The notes: generated by a model not told the origin, from the sequence alone. A stretch of 64,000 nt of DNA from Bog-756 sp963703145 (GCA_963703145.1 OY969793.1:1178001-1242000); one strand, 5' to 3'. Positions 1-8,855 are shown, numbered from the stretch's first letter. Numbers and translations are program-made.

Positions 1-189
1 GTGCTCCCGACCAACCGGACGGCCCGGTTCGCCAGTGCCCTGTCGGTGGACGACTTCCGGCGCCATCTCCACGCCGTAAGCGTCAGCGACAAGGCGCTCG
101 AGGTCCTCGGGCCGCACGTGGTGACTTTGGCCGAGACCGAGGGCCTTCCGGCCCACGCCGACTCGGTGCGCCTCCGATGGCCCCGGTGA
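1..189 (+). CDS. hisD: Histidinol dehydrogenase, C-terminal end only
   Basis: Last 62 residues of HisD, the zinc enzyme that oxidises L-histidinol to L-histidine in the final two steps of histidine synthesis. The gene enters from the left edge of the window, so the true start is outside it. The segment begins with LPTNRTARFASALSV, which matches the conserved region just before the C-terminus of HisD, and includes HADSVRLR, a typical tail. The stop lies 13 bases inside hisC, so the two genes overlap and are probably translationally coupled. It opens the hisD-C-B-H-A-F operon. The identification rests on a short tail plus the perfect operon context. Confidence 0.9.
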   Translation: MLPTNRTARFASALSVDDFRRHLHAVSVSDKALEVLGPHVVTLAETEGLPAHADSVRLRWPR

Positions 190-1301
190 GCGGCCCGACG
201 GCCGGCCGGCCTGACGCGACGGCGTCCGGCGGCGTTCCACCTGTCCGGCCCGATCTGGTGGCGCTCAGCGGCTATCACTCGGCCCAGGTCGAGGTGGAGG
301 TGCGCCTCAACACCAACGAGTCGCCCCTGGCGCCACCGGCTGCCTGGCTGGACGCCTACAAGGTGGGCCTGTCCGACATCGAGTTCAACCGGTACCCGGA
401 TCGGGACGCCACCGAGCTTCGCCAGTCGTTGGCCGACGCCCACGGGGTCTCGGCGGCCCAGGTGTTCTGCGCCAACGGGTCCAACGAGGTGCTCCAGTCG
501 CTGCTGCTCGCCTACGGCGGGCCATCGCGTCGTGTGGCCCTGTTCGAGCCCACCTACACCCTGCACGCCCACATCGCCCGCATCACCGGGACCGAGGTGG
601 CCGCCGGACGCCGCACCGACGACTTCCGGCTCGACCTCGACGAGGTCCGCCGGGTGGTGGCCGACGCCGACCCGGTCATCACCTTCCTGGCCTCACCCAA
701 CAACCCGACCGGCCGGGCCGAGACCCCCGAGGTGGTGGCGGCTGTCTTGGACCTGGCGCCGGGACTCCTGGTCGTGGACGAGGCCTACGGGCAGTTCGCC
801 CCGTCGTCCGCCCTCGACCTGGTGACGGCCAAGGGACCGCACGCCGAGCGCGTGGCGGTGGTTCGGACCTTCTCCAAGACCTGGTCCATGGCCGGCGTCC
901 GGCTCGGCTACCTGGTAGCAGGGCCCGAGGTGGTGGAGGCCTGCGAACTGGTGGCCCTGCCCTACCACCTGGACGCCGCCAAGCAGCTGGCCGGCCGCCT
1001 GGCCCTCGAGTTCGTCGACGAGATGGAGGCCCGGGTGGCCGTACTGAAGGAGCAGCGGGGTCGGATTGCCGCCGCCTTGGCCGAACTCCCGGTCGAGACC
1101 TGGCCCTCGGACGCCAACTTCATCCTGTTCCGGCCGACGACCAAGGAGGCCCGCCAGGTATGGGGTGATCTCCTTGCCTCCTCCGTCCTCGTGCGAGACT
1201 GTTCGCAGTGGCCGGGCCTCGCTGGCTGCCTCCGGGTCACGGTAGGCCTGCCCGAGGAGAACGACCGGTTCCTGGCCGCACTGAGCGAAAGCCTTCGATG
1301 A
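177..1301 (+). CDS. hisC: Histidinol-phosphate aminotransferase
   Basis: PLP-dependent class I/II aminotransferase of 374 residues that converts imidazole-acetol phosphate and glutamate to histidinol phosphate. Visible motifs are LNTNESP (44-50), SPNNPTG (173-179), the cofactor Asp in DEAYGQF (from 201) and the Schiff-base lysine K234 in SKTWSMAGVRLGY. Length is normal for HisC. The first 25 residues, rich in Ala, Pro and Gly, are probably disordered. The ATG overlaps the end of hisD and the TGA overlaps the hisB start (ATGA), consistent with one polycistronic message. Confidence 0.95.
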   Translation: MAPVSGPTAGRPDATASGGVPPVRPDLVALSGYHSAQVEVEVRLNTNESPLAPPAAWLDAYKVGLSDIEFNRYPDRDATELRQSLADAHGVSAAQVFCANGSNEVLQSLLLAYGGPSRRVALFEPTYTLHAHIARITGTEVAAGRRTDDFRLDLDEVRRVVADADPVITFLASPNNPTGRAETPEVVAAVLDLAPGLLVVDEAYGQFAPSSALDLVTAKGPHAERVAVVRTFSKTWSMAGVRLGYLVAGPEVVEACELVALPYHLDAAKQLAGRLALEFVDEMEARVAVLKEQRGRIAAALAELPVETWPSDANFILFRPTTKEARQVWGDLLASSVLVRDCSQWPGLAGCLRVTVGLPEENDRFLAALSESLR

Positions 1302-1912
1302 CCACCACCACGCCGTCCCCATCCCGCACCGCCAGCTCCCGGCGGGCCACCAAGGAGACCTCCATCGAGGTCACCATCGACGTCGACGGCTCCGGACGGA
1401 CCGAGGTGGCCACCGGGCTGCCCTTCTTCGACCACATGCTCAGCCAGCTCGGACGCCACGGCGGCTTCGACCTGGTGGTCACTGCCAGCGGCGATCTCGA
1501 GGTCGACGCCCACCACACGGTGGAGGACGTGGGGATCACCGTGGGCGAGGTCCTGGCCGAGGCCCTGGGCGACAAGGCGGGCATCCGCCGCTTCGGATCG
1601 ATCGCCCTGCCGCTGGACGAGGCGCTGGTCGAGGTGGCCCTCGACCTCTCCGGTCGTCCCTTCCTGGCCTACGGCCTGGAGTTCGCCCCGGACACCACCC
1701 CGCTCGGGACACCCCCGTTCGACCCGCAGCTGGCCGAGGAGTTCTGGCGGGCCTTCGCCACCGCGGCCGGCATCACCCTGCACGTCCGCCTGGTCACGGG
1801 CAAGAACACCCACCACATCCTCGAGGCATCCTTCAAGGGGGTGGCCCGCGCCCTGAGGGACGCCGTCCGCCGCGAGGGCGGTGGCATCCCCTCCACCAAG
1901 GGGACGCTGTGA
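1298..1912 (+). CDS. hisB: Imidazoleglycerol-phosphate dehydratase, monofunctional
   Basis: HisB of 204 residues, the manganese enzyme that dehydrates imidazole glycerol phosphate to imidazole acetol phosphate. The metal-binding HHTVED is at 72-77, FFDHMLSQLGRHG is near 43-55, and a second histidine cluster, KNTHHILEASFK, lies near the C-terminus. No HAD-type histidinol phosphatase domain is fused, so that step must be done by another protein. The start is the ATG overlapping the hisC stop; an in-frame start 90 bases upstream lies inside hisC and would add an unrelated peptide. A basic Ser/Thr-rich leader of about 20 residues precedes the fold. Confidence 0.95.
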   Translation: MTTTTPSPSRTASSRRATKETSIEVTIDVDGSGRTEVATGLPFFDHMLSQLGRHGGFDLVVTASGDLEVDAHHTVEDVGITVGEVLAEALGDKAGIRRFGSIALPLDEALVEVALDLSGRPFLAYGLEFAPDTTPLGTPPFDPQLAEEFWRAFATAAGITLHVRLVTGKNTHHILEASFKGVARALRDAVRREGGGIPSTKGTL

Positions 1913-2538
1913 TCGCCGTCCTCGACTATGGCATCGGGAACCTCCGATCTGCCGAGAAGGCCTTGCAGTCCCTGGGGGCCGACGCCGAGCTGGTCGACGA
2001 CCCGGAACGGGCCGGGGCTGCGGACGGGATGGTGCTCCCCGGGGTGGGGGCCTTCGGCCGGTGCGCGCAGGCCCTCCGCGCCAGCGGACTGGACGGTGTG
2101 GCCCGCGCTGCCGTGGAGCGAGGTGTGCCCTTCCTCGGCATCTGCGTGGGGTTCCAGCTCCTCTACGAAGGCTCCGAGGAGGACCCCACCGAGGCCGGAC
2201 TCGGGATCCTGCCCGGGGTGGTCCGGCGGCTGCCCGACGGCGTGAAGCACCCCCAGATGCAGTGGAACCCGCTCGACCCGGTCGGCACCGGTGGCGGCCT
2301 GCTCGACGGCGTCCCGCGGCCCACCTGGGTGTACTTCGTGCACTCCTACGCCCCCGAGGTCACCGACCACACCACCTCGACGTGTTCCTACGGTGGGACG
2401 GTGACCGCCTCGGCCGAGCGGGACCACCTCTGGGGCACCCAGTTCCATCCTGAGAAGTCCGGAGCAGTGGGCCTTGCCATCCTCGCCAACTTCGTGGCCG
2501 CCGTCGACCGCGGGCGGCGCGGTGGGACCGACGCGTGA
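1909..2538 (+). CDS. hisH: Imidazole glycerol phosphate synthase, glutaminase subunit
   Basis: HisH (209 aa) hydrolyses glutamine and channels ammonia to HisF. It is a class I glutamine amidotransferase: nucleophile C79 in FLGICVGFQLL and the catalytic pair H180/E182 in WGTQFHPEKSG. The loop GVGAFGRC near 45-52 is also typical. The nucleophile motif is GICVGF rather than the commoner GICLGM, a conservative change. GTG start overlaps the hisB stop by 4 bases (GTGA). Partner of hisF at 3305. Confidence 0.95.
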   Translation: MIAVLDYGIGNLRSAEKALQSLGADAELVDDPERAGAADGMVLPGVGAFGRCAQALRASGLDGVARAAVERGVPFLGICVGFQLLYEGSEEDPTEAGLGILPGVVRRLPDGVKHPQMQWNPLDPVGTGGGLLDGVPRPTWVYFVHSYAPEVTDHTTSTCSYGGTVTASAERDHLWGTQFHPEKSGAVGLAILANFVAAVDRGRRGGTDA

Positions 2539-3323
2539 TGGATCTGTATCCGGCCATCGACATCCGGGGCGGGGGAGCGGTCCGCCTCACCCAGGGCGAC
2601 TTCGATCGCGAGACCGGCTACGGCGACCCGGTGGAACTGGCCCGCCGCTTCGCCGCCGGCGGTGCCCCGTGGCTCCACGTGGTGGACCTCGACGCCGCCC
2701 GGGAGGGCCGGCCGGTCAACCGTTCGTCGGTCCTGGCCGTGGCCGCGGCGGTGGACGTGCCCGTGGAGTCCGGCGGTGGGGTGCGCTCGGCCGAGGACGT
2801 CGACGAGCTGCTGGCCGGTGGTGTGGCCCGGGTGGTGCTCGGGACTGCCGCGCTGGAGGACCCCGACCTGGTGCTCCAGATGGCGGCCGACCACCCCGGT
2901 CGGATCGCCGTCGGCATCGACTACCGCCGGGGACCCGACGGCCGCACGGAGGTCGCGGTGAGGGGCTGGGCCCAGGGGACGGGCCAGAGCGTGGCCGAGG
3001 TCCTCGACGAGTTGGCTGGCAGCGGGGTCGCCGCCGTGATCGTCACCGCCATCGACCGCGACGGCATGCTGTCGGGGCCCGACCTCGAAGGCCTGGTCGA
3101 TGTCCTCGGTGCCACGACCATCCCGGTGGTGGCCTCCGGCGGCGTGAGCTCGTCCGCCGACATCGCCGCCCTGGCCGCAGTGGCTGTGCCGGTAGGCGGC
3201 AACCGCACCCCCGATGGTGCCGGATCACTGCGACGGCTGTCCGGCGCCATCACCGGCAAGGCCCTGGTGGACGGGCGGATGACCGTCGAGGAGGGGGTGG
3301 CTGCATGCGCACCGTCCGGGTGA
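2538..3323 (+). CDS. hisA: ProFAR isomerase (HisA)
   Basis: TIM-barrel isomerase of 261 residues that opens the ribose of ProFAR in the fourth step of histidine synthesis. The catalytic base D8 is in YPAIDIRGG and the second acid is in TAIDRDG (170-176); phosphate-binding GGGVRS is at 79-84. I start it at the ATG inside the hisH stop (TGATG); a GTG one codon earlier (2535) is possible. In Mycobacterium and Streptomyces this gene (priA) also performs the TrpF reaction. Here a dedicated trpF exists at 15530, so a HisA-only role is likely, though the sequence alone cannot exclude residual dual activity. Overlaps hisF by 19 bases. Confidence 0.92.
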   Translation: MDLYPAIDIRGGGAVRLTQGDFDRETGYGDPVELARRFAAGGAPWLHVVDLDAAREGRPVNRSSVLAVAAAVDVPVESGGGVRSAEDVDELLAGGVARVVLGTAALEDPDLVLQMAADHPGRIAVGIDYRRGPDGRTEVAVRGWAQGTGQSVAEVLDELAGSGVAAVIVTAIDRDGMLSGPDLEGLVDVLGATTIPVVASGGVSSSADIAALAAVAVPVGGNRTPDGAGSLRRLSGAITGKALVDGRMTVEEGVAACAPSG

Positions 3324-4120
3324 TCCCGTGCCTCGATGTGGACGGCGGACGGGTGGTCAAGGGCGTGCAGTTCCTCGACCTGTTCGACGCCGGCGACCCG
3401 GTGGAACTGGCCGCCCGCTACGACCACCAGGGTGCCGATGAGCTGGTGTTCTTGGACATCACCGCCTCGTCGGATGAACGCGCCACGATGGTGGAGGTGG
3501 TGTCGCGCACCGCCGAGGCCGTGTTCATCCCCTTCACCGTGGGGGGAGGCGTCCGTTCGGTCGAGGACGCCCGCCTCCTGCTGAGGGCCGGGGCCGACAA
3601 GGTGGGGGTCAACACCGCCGCGGTGGACCGCCCCGAGCTGGTGGCCGAGCTGGCCCACGAGTTCGGGAGCCAGTGCGTGGTGGTGGCAGTCGACGCCCGG
3701 CGCCGAGCCGGAACCGACGGGGTCGGCCCCGGCTGGGAGGTCTTCACCCACGGGGGCAGGACCGCCACCGGGCTGGACGCTGTCCGGTGGTGCGAGGAGA
3801 TCGCCGCCATCGGCGCCGGCGAGATCCTGTTGACCTCCATGGACCGCGACGGCACCCGTGACGGATTCGACCTGGCGCTGACCGCCCTGGTGTCCGACCG
3901 GTGCCCGGTGCCGGTCATCGCCTCGGGCGGCGTGGGGAGTCTCGACCATCTCGTAGAGGGGGCCCGTGACGGCCACGCCGAGGCCGTGCTGGCGGCGTCC
4001 ATCTTCCACCTGGGCGAATTCACCGTGGCCGAGGCCAAAGAGCACCTGGCGGCGGCGGGCGTGGCCGTGCGCCCGGTCGACGCCGGCGCCTCCGACCGGG
4101 CGGATTCGGCCCTGCGGTAG
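3305..4120 (+). CDS. hisF: Imidazole glycerol phosphate synthase, cyclase subunit
   Basis: HisF (271 aa), the cyclase half of the HisHF complex; it uses ammonia from HisH to make IGP and AICAR from PRFAR. The two catalytic aspartates fall at the canonical numbers: D11 in IPCLDVDGGRVVKG and D130 in VVVAVDARR. The frame stays open far upstream (to 2474), but homology starts at MRTVRVIPCLD, so I use the ATG at 3305, which lies inside the end of hisA. It ends just before the GroES-like gene, and its stop codon is part of that gene's putative -10 element. Confidence 0.95.
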   Translation: MRTVRVIPCLDVDGGRVVKGVQFLDLFDAGDPVELAARYDHQGADELVFLDITASSDERATMVEVVSRTAEAVFIPFTVGGGVRSVEDARLLLRAGADKVGVNTAAVDRPELVAELAHEFGSQCVVVAVDARRRAGTDGVGPGWEVFTHGGRTATGLDAVRWCEEIAAIGAGEILLTSMDRDGTRDGFDLALTALVSDRCPVPVIASGGVGSLDHLVEGARDGHAEAVLAASIFHLGEFTVAEAKEHLAAAGVAVRPVDAGASDRADSALR

Positions 4121-4123
4121 CCT
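4118..4123 (+). promoter_or_regulatory. Putative -10 element TAGCCT, six bases before a GTG start
   Basis: TAGCCT fits the TAnnnT -10 consensus and ends exactly 6 bases before the GTG at 4130, so transcription would start at or next to the initiation codon. No Shine-Dalgarno sequence is present between. This is the arrangement of leaderless genes common in actinobacteria. No convincing -35 box is visible. Inferred from sequence only. Confidence 0.45.
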
Positions 4124-4129
4124 GGCCCC

Positions 4130-4498
4130 GTGGCCATGACGACTTCGGAACCGCCGACGACCAGCCAGAACGGTGACAGCAGGCCGGCCAAACTGCCCAT
4201 CACCGTGCTGGCCGACCGGGTCCTGGTCCAGGTGGGCCAGGCCGAGGGTGAGCGGCGCTCCAGGGCCGGCATCCTGATCCCCGCCACGGCCCAGGTGTCC
4301 CGGCGGTTGACCTGGGCCCAAGCGGTGGCCGTCGGGCCCCACGTGCGCTCGGTCAAAGTGGGCGACAACGTCTTGTTCAACCCCGAGGACCGCTTCGAGG
4401 TGGAGGTCCAGGGTGAGGAGTACGTCATCTTGCGCGAGCGCGACATCCACGCCGTGGCCGCCACCCGGATCGACGGTGGGACAGGGCTCTACCTCTGA
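4130..4498 (+). CDS. GroES-like (Cpn10 family) protein
   Basis: 122-residue member of the Cpn10/GroES family. The core has LADRVLVQV, SRAGILIPATA, AVAVGPHV and GDNVLFNP, ending in EEYVILRERDIHAVAA, which is the GroES fold order. It differs from true GroES in a roughly 20-residue polar N-terminal extension, a divergent mobile-loop region (GERRSRAGILIP) and a C-terminal tail ending GTGLYL, features I associate with a separate actinobacterial paralogue. No groEL is adjacent. It sits between hisF and hisI, downstream of its own putative leaderless promoter. Whether it binds GroEL is unknown. An alternative start is the ATG at 4136. Confidence 0.8.
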   Translation: MAMTTSEPPTTSQNGDSRPAKLPITVLADRVLVQVGQAEGERRSRAGILIPATAQVSRRLTWAQAVAVGPHVRSVKVGDNVLFNPEDRFEVEVQGEEYVILRERDIHAVAATRIDGGTGLYL

Positions 4499-4592
4499 GT
4501 CCCCGGCCGGCGGCCGGGGTGCGATCACGACAACAGGTTCCAATCAGGCCTCGGGCGCCGAGGCCGCAACGACACAGCAGGGAGCACTAGCG

Positions 4593-4985
4593 GTGACCAC
4601 CTCCGAGCGGAGCACCTTCACAGCGACGCCCGTCCCGTTCACCGAGGACGAGCTGGCCCTCATCGCCTACAACGCCGACGGCCTGGTGGCCGCCATCGTC
4701 CAGGATGCCTCCGATAGCGCCATTCTCATGTTCGCCTGGATGAACGCCGAGTCCCTGCGGCGCACCCTGGAGACCGGCCGCACCTGGTTCTGGAGCCGGA
4801 GCCGACAGGAGTTCTGGTGCAAGGGCGAGACCTCTGGCGATCGCCAGTACGTCCGGGGCATCCGCTACGACTGCGACGGCGACGCGTTGTTGGTCACGGT
4901 GGACCAGGAGGGTGCCGGGGCCTGTCACACCGGCAACCGGACCTGTTTCTTCCGAGCCTTCGGCGACACCGCCACCCAACCGTGA
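4593..4985 (+). CDS. hisI: Phosphoribosyl-AMP cyclohydrolase
   Basis: HisI (130 aa) opens the adenine ring of phosphoribosyl-AMP, the third step of histidine synthesis. The zinc and magnesium ligands are visible: RYDCDGDALLVTVDQEG (C94) and CHTGNRTCFF (C111, C118). It is the single-domain form; the HisE pyrophosphohydrolase is not fused and is not in this window. The GTG start has a good ribosome site (GGGAG about 8 bases upstream); the frame is open further upstream but that part has no homology. The stop overlaps the trpE start (GTGA), so histidine and tryptophan genes are transcribed together here. Confidence 0.95.
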   Translation: MTTSERSTFTATPVPFTEDELALIAYNADGLVAAIVQDASDSAILMFAWMNAESLRRTLETGRTWFWSRSRQEFWCKGETSGDRQYVRGIRYDCDGDALLVTVDQEGAGACHTGNRTCFFRAFGDTATQP

Positions 4986-6559
4986 ACCCGCCTGTGGGCG
5001 GGGGACCCAGCGGGTCCGGCCCCGAGTCATTTCGCACCCTGGCCGCCAGCCACCGGATCGTTCCGGTATGGCGGGAGTTGGTGGCCGACACCATCACGCC
5101 GGTGGCCGCCTTCCTCCAGATCGTGGGCGACGACGACACCCCCGGGTTCCTCTTGGAGTCGGTGGAGGGTGGCGAGCGCTGGGGCCGGTACTCCTTCGTG
5201 GGTCGCAACCCACTGGCCACCCTGGTGGCCCGGGGCCGACGGGTCACCGCCGAGGGCGATCTCGACCTCGACGCCATCGCCGACTGCCCGGTCACCGGCG
5301 AGGGCGGGGTGCTGGCGGCACTAGAGACCATCCTCGCCACCTTCGACTCGCCCGACCTGCCCGATCTGCCCCCCCTCCACGCCGGGCTGGTGGGCTACCT
5401 CGGCTACGACGTGGTCCGCGAGGTCGAACACCTCCCCGGTGTCCCGCCCGACGACCTCGGCCAGCCCGACGCCATCTTGTCGGTCATCGGCCAGCTGGCC
5501 GCCTTCGACCACTGGCGCCAGCGGATCGTCCTCATCGACAACGTGGTGATCGACCCGTCCTGGGACGACGCCGCCTTGGACGCCGCCCACCTGGCGGCCC
5601 TGGGCCGGTTGGACGAGCTCGCCGCCGACTGCTTCCGCCCCGTCGACCAGCCGGCGCGGCTCCTGCCCGAGCGCCTGCCTCTGCCGTCCGACGTCCGGCG
5701 CACCATGACTGACGGGCTCTATGAGGATGCCGTCCGTGCCGCCAAGGAGCACGTGAGCGCGGGCGACGTCTTCCAGGTGGTGTTGTCCCAACGGTTCGAC
5801 CTCGAGTCCCTGGGGGCCGACCCCTTCGACGTGTACCGGGTGCTCCGCCTGGTCAATCCGAGCCCCTATCTGTACTTCCTGCGGTTCCCCGAGGTCACCG
5901 TGGTGGGGGCCTCGCCCGAACCGATGGTGCGCCTGCGGGACGGCGTCGTGGTCTCCCGCCCCATCGCCGGATCACGACCCCGTGGCGGTACACCCAGCGA
6001 GGACGCCCTGCTCGAGGGCGAGCTGGTCGAGGACCCTAAAGAGGTGGCCGAGCACGTGATGCTGGTCGACCTGGCCCGCAACGACGTGGGTCGCGTGGTG
6101 TCCTTCGGCACCGAGACGGTGGACGAGATGATGGTGGTGGAGCGCTACAGCCACATCATGCACCTGACGTCCCAGGTCTCGGGGCGCCTGAGGCCGGGTC
6201 AGGGCCCCATCGACGTCCTGCGGGCCACCCTGCCGGCGGGCACACTCTCGGGGGCGCCCAAGGTCCGAGCCATGGAGATCATCGACGACCTCGAGCCCAC
6301 CAAGCGCGGCGTCTACGGCGGTGTCGTGGGCTACCTCGACTTCTCGGGCAACCTCGACACGGCCATCGCCATCCGGACCATGACCGTCGCCCCCGACGGG
6401 ACCGCGTCGGTGCAGGCCGGCGCGGGCATCGTGGCCGACAGCGACCCGGCCACTGAGAATGCCGAGTGCGCCCACAAGGCGGCCGCCATCCTGTCGGCCG
6501 TGGCCATGGCCCGGGCCGCCCGCCGCCCCGTAGCCGCCGGATCACCGAGCCCTTCGTGA
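4982..6559 (+). CDS. trpE: Anthranilate synthase component I
   Basis: Chorismate-using enzyme of 525 residues that makes anthranilate with ammonia from TrpG. The N-terminal part carries the feedback-site-like LLESVEGGERWGRYSF, and the C-terminal chorismate domain carries LARNDVGRV, TLSGAPKVRAMEIIDDLEP, GVVGYLDFSGNLDTAIAIRT and GAGIVADSDPATENAEC. The GTG start overlaps the hisI stop; a longer frame upstream is rejected because it runs through hisI. The glutaminase trpG and the phosphoribosyltransferase trpD are absent from the window and must lie elsewhere. Followed after 7 bases by the ygfZ-like gene. Confidence 0.95.
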   Translation: MNPPVGGGPSGSGPESFRTLAASHRIVPVWRELVADTITPVAAFLQIVGDDDTPGFLLESVEGGERWGRYSFVGRNPLATLVARGRRVTAEGDLDLDAIADCPVTGEGGVLAALETILATFDSPDLPDLPPLHAGLVGYLGYDVVREVEHLPGVPPDDLGQPDAILSVIGQLAAFDHWRQRIVLIDNVVIDPSWDDAALDAAHLAALGRLDELAADCFRPVDQPARLLPERLPLPSDVRRTMTDGLYEDAVRAAKEHVSAGDVFQVVLSQRFDLESLGADPFDVYRVLRLVNPSPYLYFLRFPEVTVVGASPEPMVRLRDGVVVSRPIAGSRPRGGTPSEDALLEGELVEDPKEVAEHVMLVDLARNDVGRVVSFGTETVDEMMVVERYSHIMHLTSQVSGRLRPGQGPIDVLRATLPAGTLSGAPKVRAMEIIDDLEPTKRGVYGGVVGYLDFSGNLDTAIAIRTMTVAPDGTASVQAGAGIVADSDPATENAECAHKAAAILSAVAMARAARRPVAAGSPSPS

Positions 6560-6566
6560 GGAGACC

Positions 6567-7520
6567 ATGACCATCAGCGATGTCCAAGACGCCATCGGGG
6601 CCGAGTACGCCGCGTTGCGCTCGACGGCCGCCGTCCACCTGTTGGCCCGGGACGTGGTCCGGGTGTCCGGACCGGACGCCGCCTCGTACCTGCAGGGCCA
6701 GTGCAGCCAGGATGTCACCGCCCTCGGTGTGGGATCGACCGCGGATGCCCTCCTCCTCAGCCCGCAGGGCAAGGTCGAGGTGTACCTCCGGGTCACCCGC
6801 TCCGGCGAGGAGGCCTTCATCCTCGACACCGACGAGGGCTTCGGCGAGGTGGCGCTGGCCCGACTGCAGCGTTTCCGACTCCGGACCAAGGTCGAGTTCG
6901 CACCGGTCGACTGGGTGTGTGCCGCCGTGCGCGGTCCGGGGGCCGAGGGCGCGGTGGCCGGCGTGCCGGAACTGGTCCTGCCCGTGGAGTGGCCGGGCCT
7001 GTCGGGCGTGGACCTGCTCGGACCGGCACCGGCCGGGGGCCTTGGTGAGTGGGTCGGCGACGTCGTGCGGTGCGGCCCGTCCGCCTGGGAGGCGGCCCGG
7101 ATCGAGGCTGGGATCCCGGTGAACGGGAGCGAGGTGGTCGAGGGCACCATCGCAGCCGAGGTCGGCCTAGTCGACCGATCGGTGTCCTTCACCAAGGGGT
7201 GCTTCACCGGCCAGGAGCTGGTGGCCCGACTCGACGCACGAGGGTCCAACGTGGCCCGACGGCTGTGCGGCGTGGTCCTGGCCACGGGTCCCTCTGATCG
7301 CCGTGCCCCGGTCAGCGCCACCGTGACGACTGCGGACGACGAACGTCCGGCCGGCACGCTGACGTCAGTCGCCTGGTCACCGGGCCGCCAAGGCCTGGTG
7401 GCTCTCGCCACCCTCCACCGACGGGTCACGCCGCCCGAGGCCGTCCTGGTTACCTGGGAGGACGAGCGGGGGAGCCACACCGAGCCCGCCGAGGCCCTGC
7501 CGCTGCCGCTCGTCGTGTGA
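6567..7520 (+). CDS. ygfZ: YgfZ/GcvT-like folate-binding protein
   Basis: 317-residue member of the YgfZ family, GcvT-fold proteins that bind tetrahydrofolate and support iron-sulfur cluster assembly or repair. The diagnostic motif KGCFTGQE is at 210-217, with the conserved cysteine C212. The N-terminal half includes YLQGQCSQDV (41-50) and LLLSPQGKVEVYLRV, typical of the family. An AGGAG sits just ahead of the ATG. It starts 7 bases after trpE, so it is probably co-transcribed, though it has no direct role in tryptophan synthesis. Client proteins in this organism cannot be told from the sequence. Confidence 0.85.
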   Translation: MTISDVQDAIGAEYAALRSTAAVHLLARDVVRVSGPDAASYLQGQCSQDVTALGVGSTADALLLSPQGKVEVYLRVTRSGEEAFILDTDEGFGEVALARLQRFRLRTKVEFAPVDWVCAAVRGPGAEGAVAGVPELVLPVEWPGLSGVDLLGPAPAGGLGEWVGDVVRCGPSAWEAARIEAGIPVNGSEVVEGTIAAEVGLVDRSVSFTKGCFTGQELVARLDARGSNVARRLCGVVLATGPSDRRAPVSATVTTADDERPAGTLTSVAWSPGRQGLVALATLHRRVTPPEAVLVTWEDERGSHTEPAEALPLPLVV

Positions 7521-7688
7521 GCACCGGCTCGGGCAGACGCCGGGGATCGTCTCGACGAAGTGGTAGACCGACAGCCGGAACAACGGCGCCGCCGGTCGGG
7601 CGGACAGCGCGCGGGCGCCCCGTCGACAGGGGAATCGAGGGAGGAATGGAATCGGTGGTCATCGGACCGGTCGCCAACAGGGTGCATC

Positions 7689-8855
7689 GTGGACGCTGAC
7701 ACCACCGCGCCCGTCGCCGGGCCGGTCACACCGGTCGGCGACCACATCACCACGTCGTCCCGGGATCCCGACGAGTTGGCGGCCAATCTCCGGACGTGGT
7801 TGGAGGACCGGCTCGGTGCGGGGAGCGCCCCCACCATCGGCGAGGTCAGCAGCCCGGAGAGCAACGGCATGTCCTCGGAGACGTTGTTGTTCACGGCTCG
7901 CTGGAACGATCACGGGACCCCGATCGAGCGGCGGCTGGTGGCCCGCATCGAACCACCGGCCAACGACTACCCGGTCTTCACCACCTACGACCTCGACATG
8001 CAATTCGAGGTGATGCGGCTGGTGGCCGAGCACACCTCGGTCCCGGTGCCCGAGACCCTGTGGTTCGAACCGAATCCGTCCGTCCTCGGGGGGTCCTTTT
8101 TCGTGATGGCCCGGGTCGACGGACTGGTTCCTCCCGACGTCCTGCCCTACACCTTCGGTGACAACTGGGTCTTCGACGGGGGCGACTCCGCCCACCAGGC
8201 CATCCAGGACTCAGCGGTAGTGGCCCTGGCCGGCATCCACTCGATCACCCCGGACCGGTTCGACCTCGAGTTCCTCCGGCCCGCCACACCAGGGGCCACC
8301 TCGCTCGAGCGCCTGTTCAACCACTGGCGGGAGTACCACGCCTGGGTGGTCCAAGACACCCGATCGCCGCTCCTGGACGAGGCCTTCGGCTGGTTGGAGG
8401 ACAACTTCCCTGCCGAGGTCGGCCCGGACGCCCTGTCCTGGGGTGACGGACGGATCGGCAACATGCTCTTCCAGGACAACCGTGTCGCGGCGGTGCTCGA
8501 CTGGGAGATGGCCTCGGTGGCGCCGCCCGAGGTCGATCTGGGGTGGATGTGCTACCTCCACCTCTTCTTCCAGGACCTGACCGTCGACCTCGGTGCGCCG
8601 GGGCTCCCCGAGATGTTCCGGCCGGTCGACGTGGCGGCGCGCTACGCCGAAGCATCCGGCTATCGGCCACGGGACCTCACCTGGTACCTGGCTTTCGCCG
8701 CCACCCGCCACGGCGCCATCATGCGCCGGGTCACCGAACGGGCCATCCACTTCGGCGAGGCCGCCGCACCCGACGACATCGACGACCTGATCATCCACCG
8801 CGCCACGCTCCGGGCCATGGTGGACGGCACCTACTGGTCCCAGCTGGCACTGTGA
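7689..8855 (+). CDS. APH-family phosphotransferase
   Basis: 388-residue protein with the aminoglycoside phosphotransferase/choline kinase fold. The Brenner-type catalytic loop reads LSWGDGRIGNMLF, followed by VLDWEMASVAPPEVDLGW, which supplies the metal-binding Asp; the usual His before Gly-Asp is Trp, common in the acyl-CoA-dehydrogenase-associated branch of this family. The N-terminal lobe holds RRLVARIEP as the likely nucleotide-binding lysine-equivalent strand. I start it at the GTG at 7689, where homology begins; the open frame to 7560 adds a low-complexity basic stretch. Substrate unknown; an antibiotic substrate should not be assumed. Confidence 0.75.
   Translation: MDADTTAPVAGPVTPVGDHITTSSRDPDELAANLRTWLEDRLGAGSAPTIGEVSSPESNGMSSETLLFTARWNDHGTPIERRLVARIEPPANDYPVFTTYDLDMQFEVMRLVAEHTSVPVPETLWFEPNPSVLGGSFFVMARVDGLVPPDVLPYTFGDNWVFDGGDSAHQAIQDSAVVALAGIHSITPDRFDLEFLRPATPGATSLERLFNHWREYHAWVVQDTRSPLLDEAFGWLEDNFPAEVGPDALSWGDGRIGNMLFQDNRVAAVLDWEMASVAPPEVDLGWMCYLHLFFQDLTVDLGAPGLPEMFRPVDVAARYAEASGYRPRDLTWYLAFAATRHGAIMRRVTERAIHFGEAAAPDDIDDLIIHRATLRAMVDGTYWSQLAL

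Noticed and set aside
2474..3304. Upstream extension of the hisF frame suggesting a larger fused protein
   Set aside because: The extension overlaps hisA in another frame, has Arg/Gly/Pro-rich nonsense sequence, and the canonical HisF start with D11 follows.
7689..8855. Aminoglycoside resistance gene
   Set aside because: The fold is shared by many small-molecule and lipid kinases, and the catalytic loop WGDGRIGN matches a non-resistance branch.
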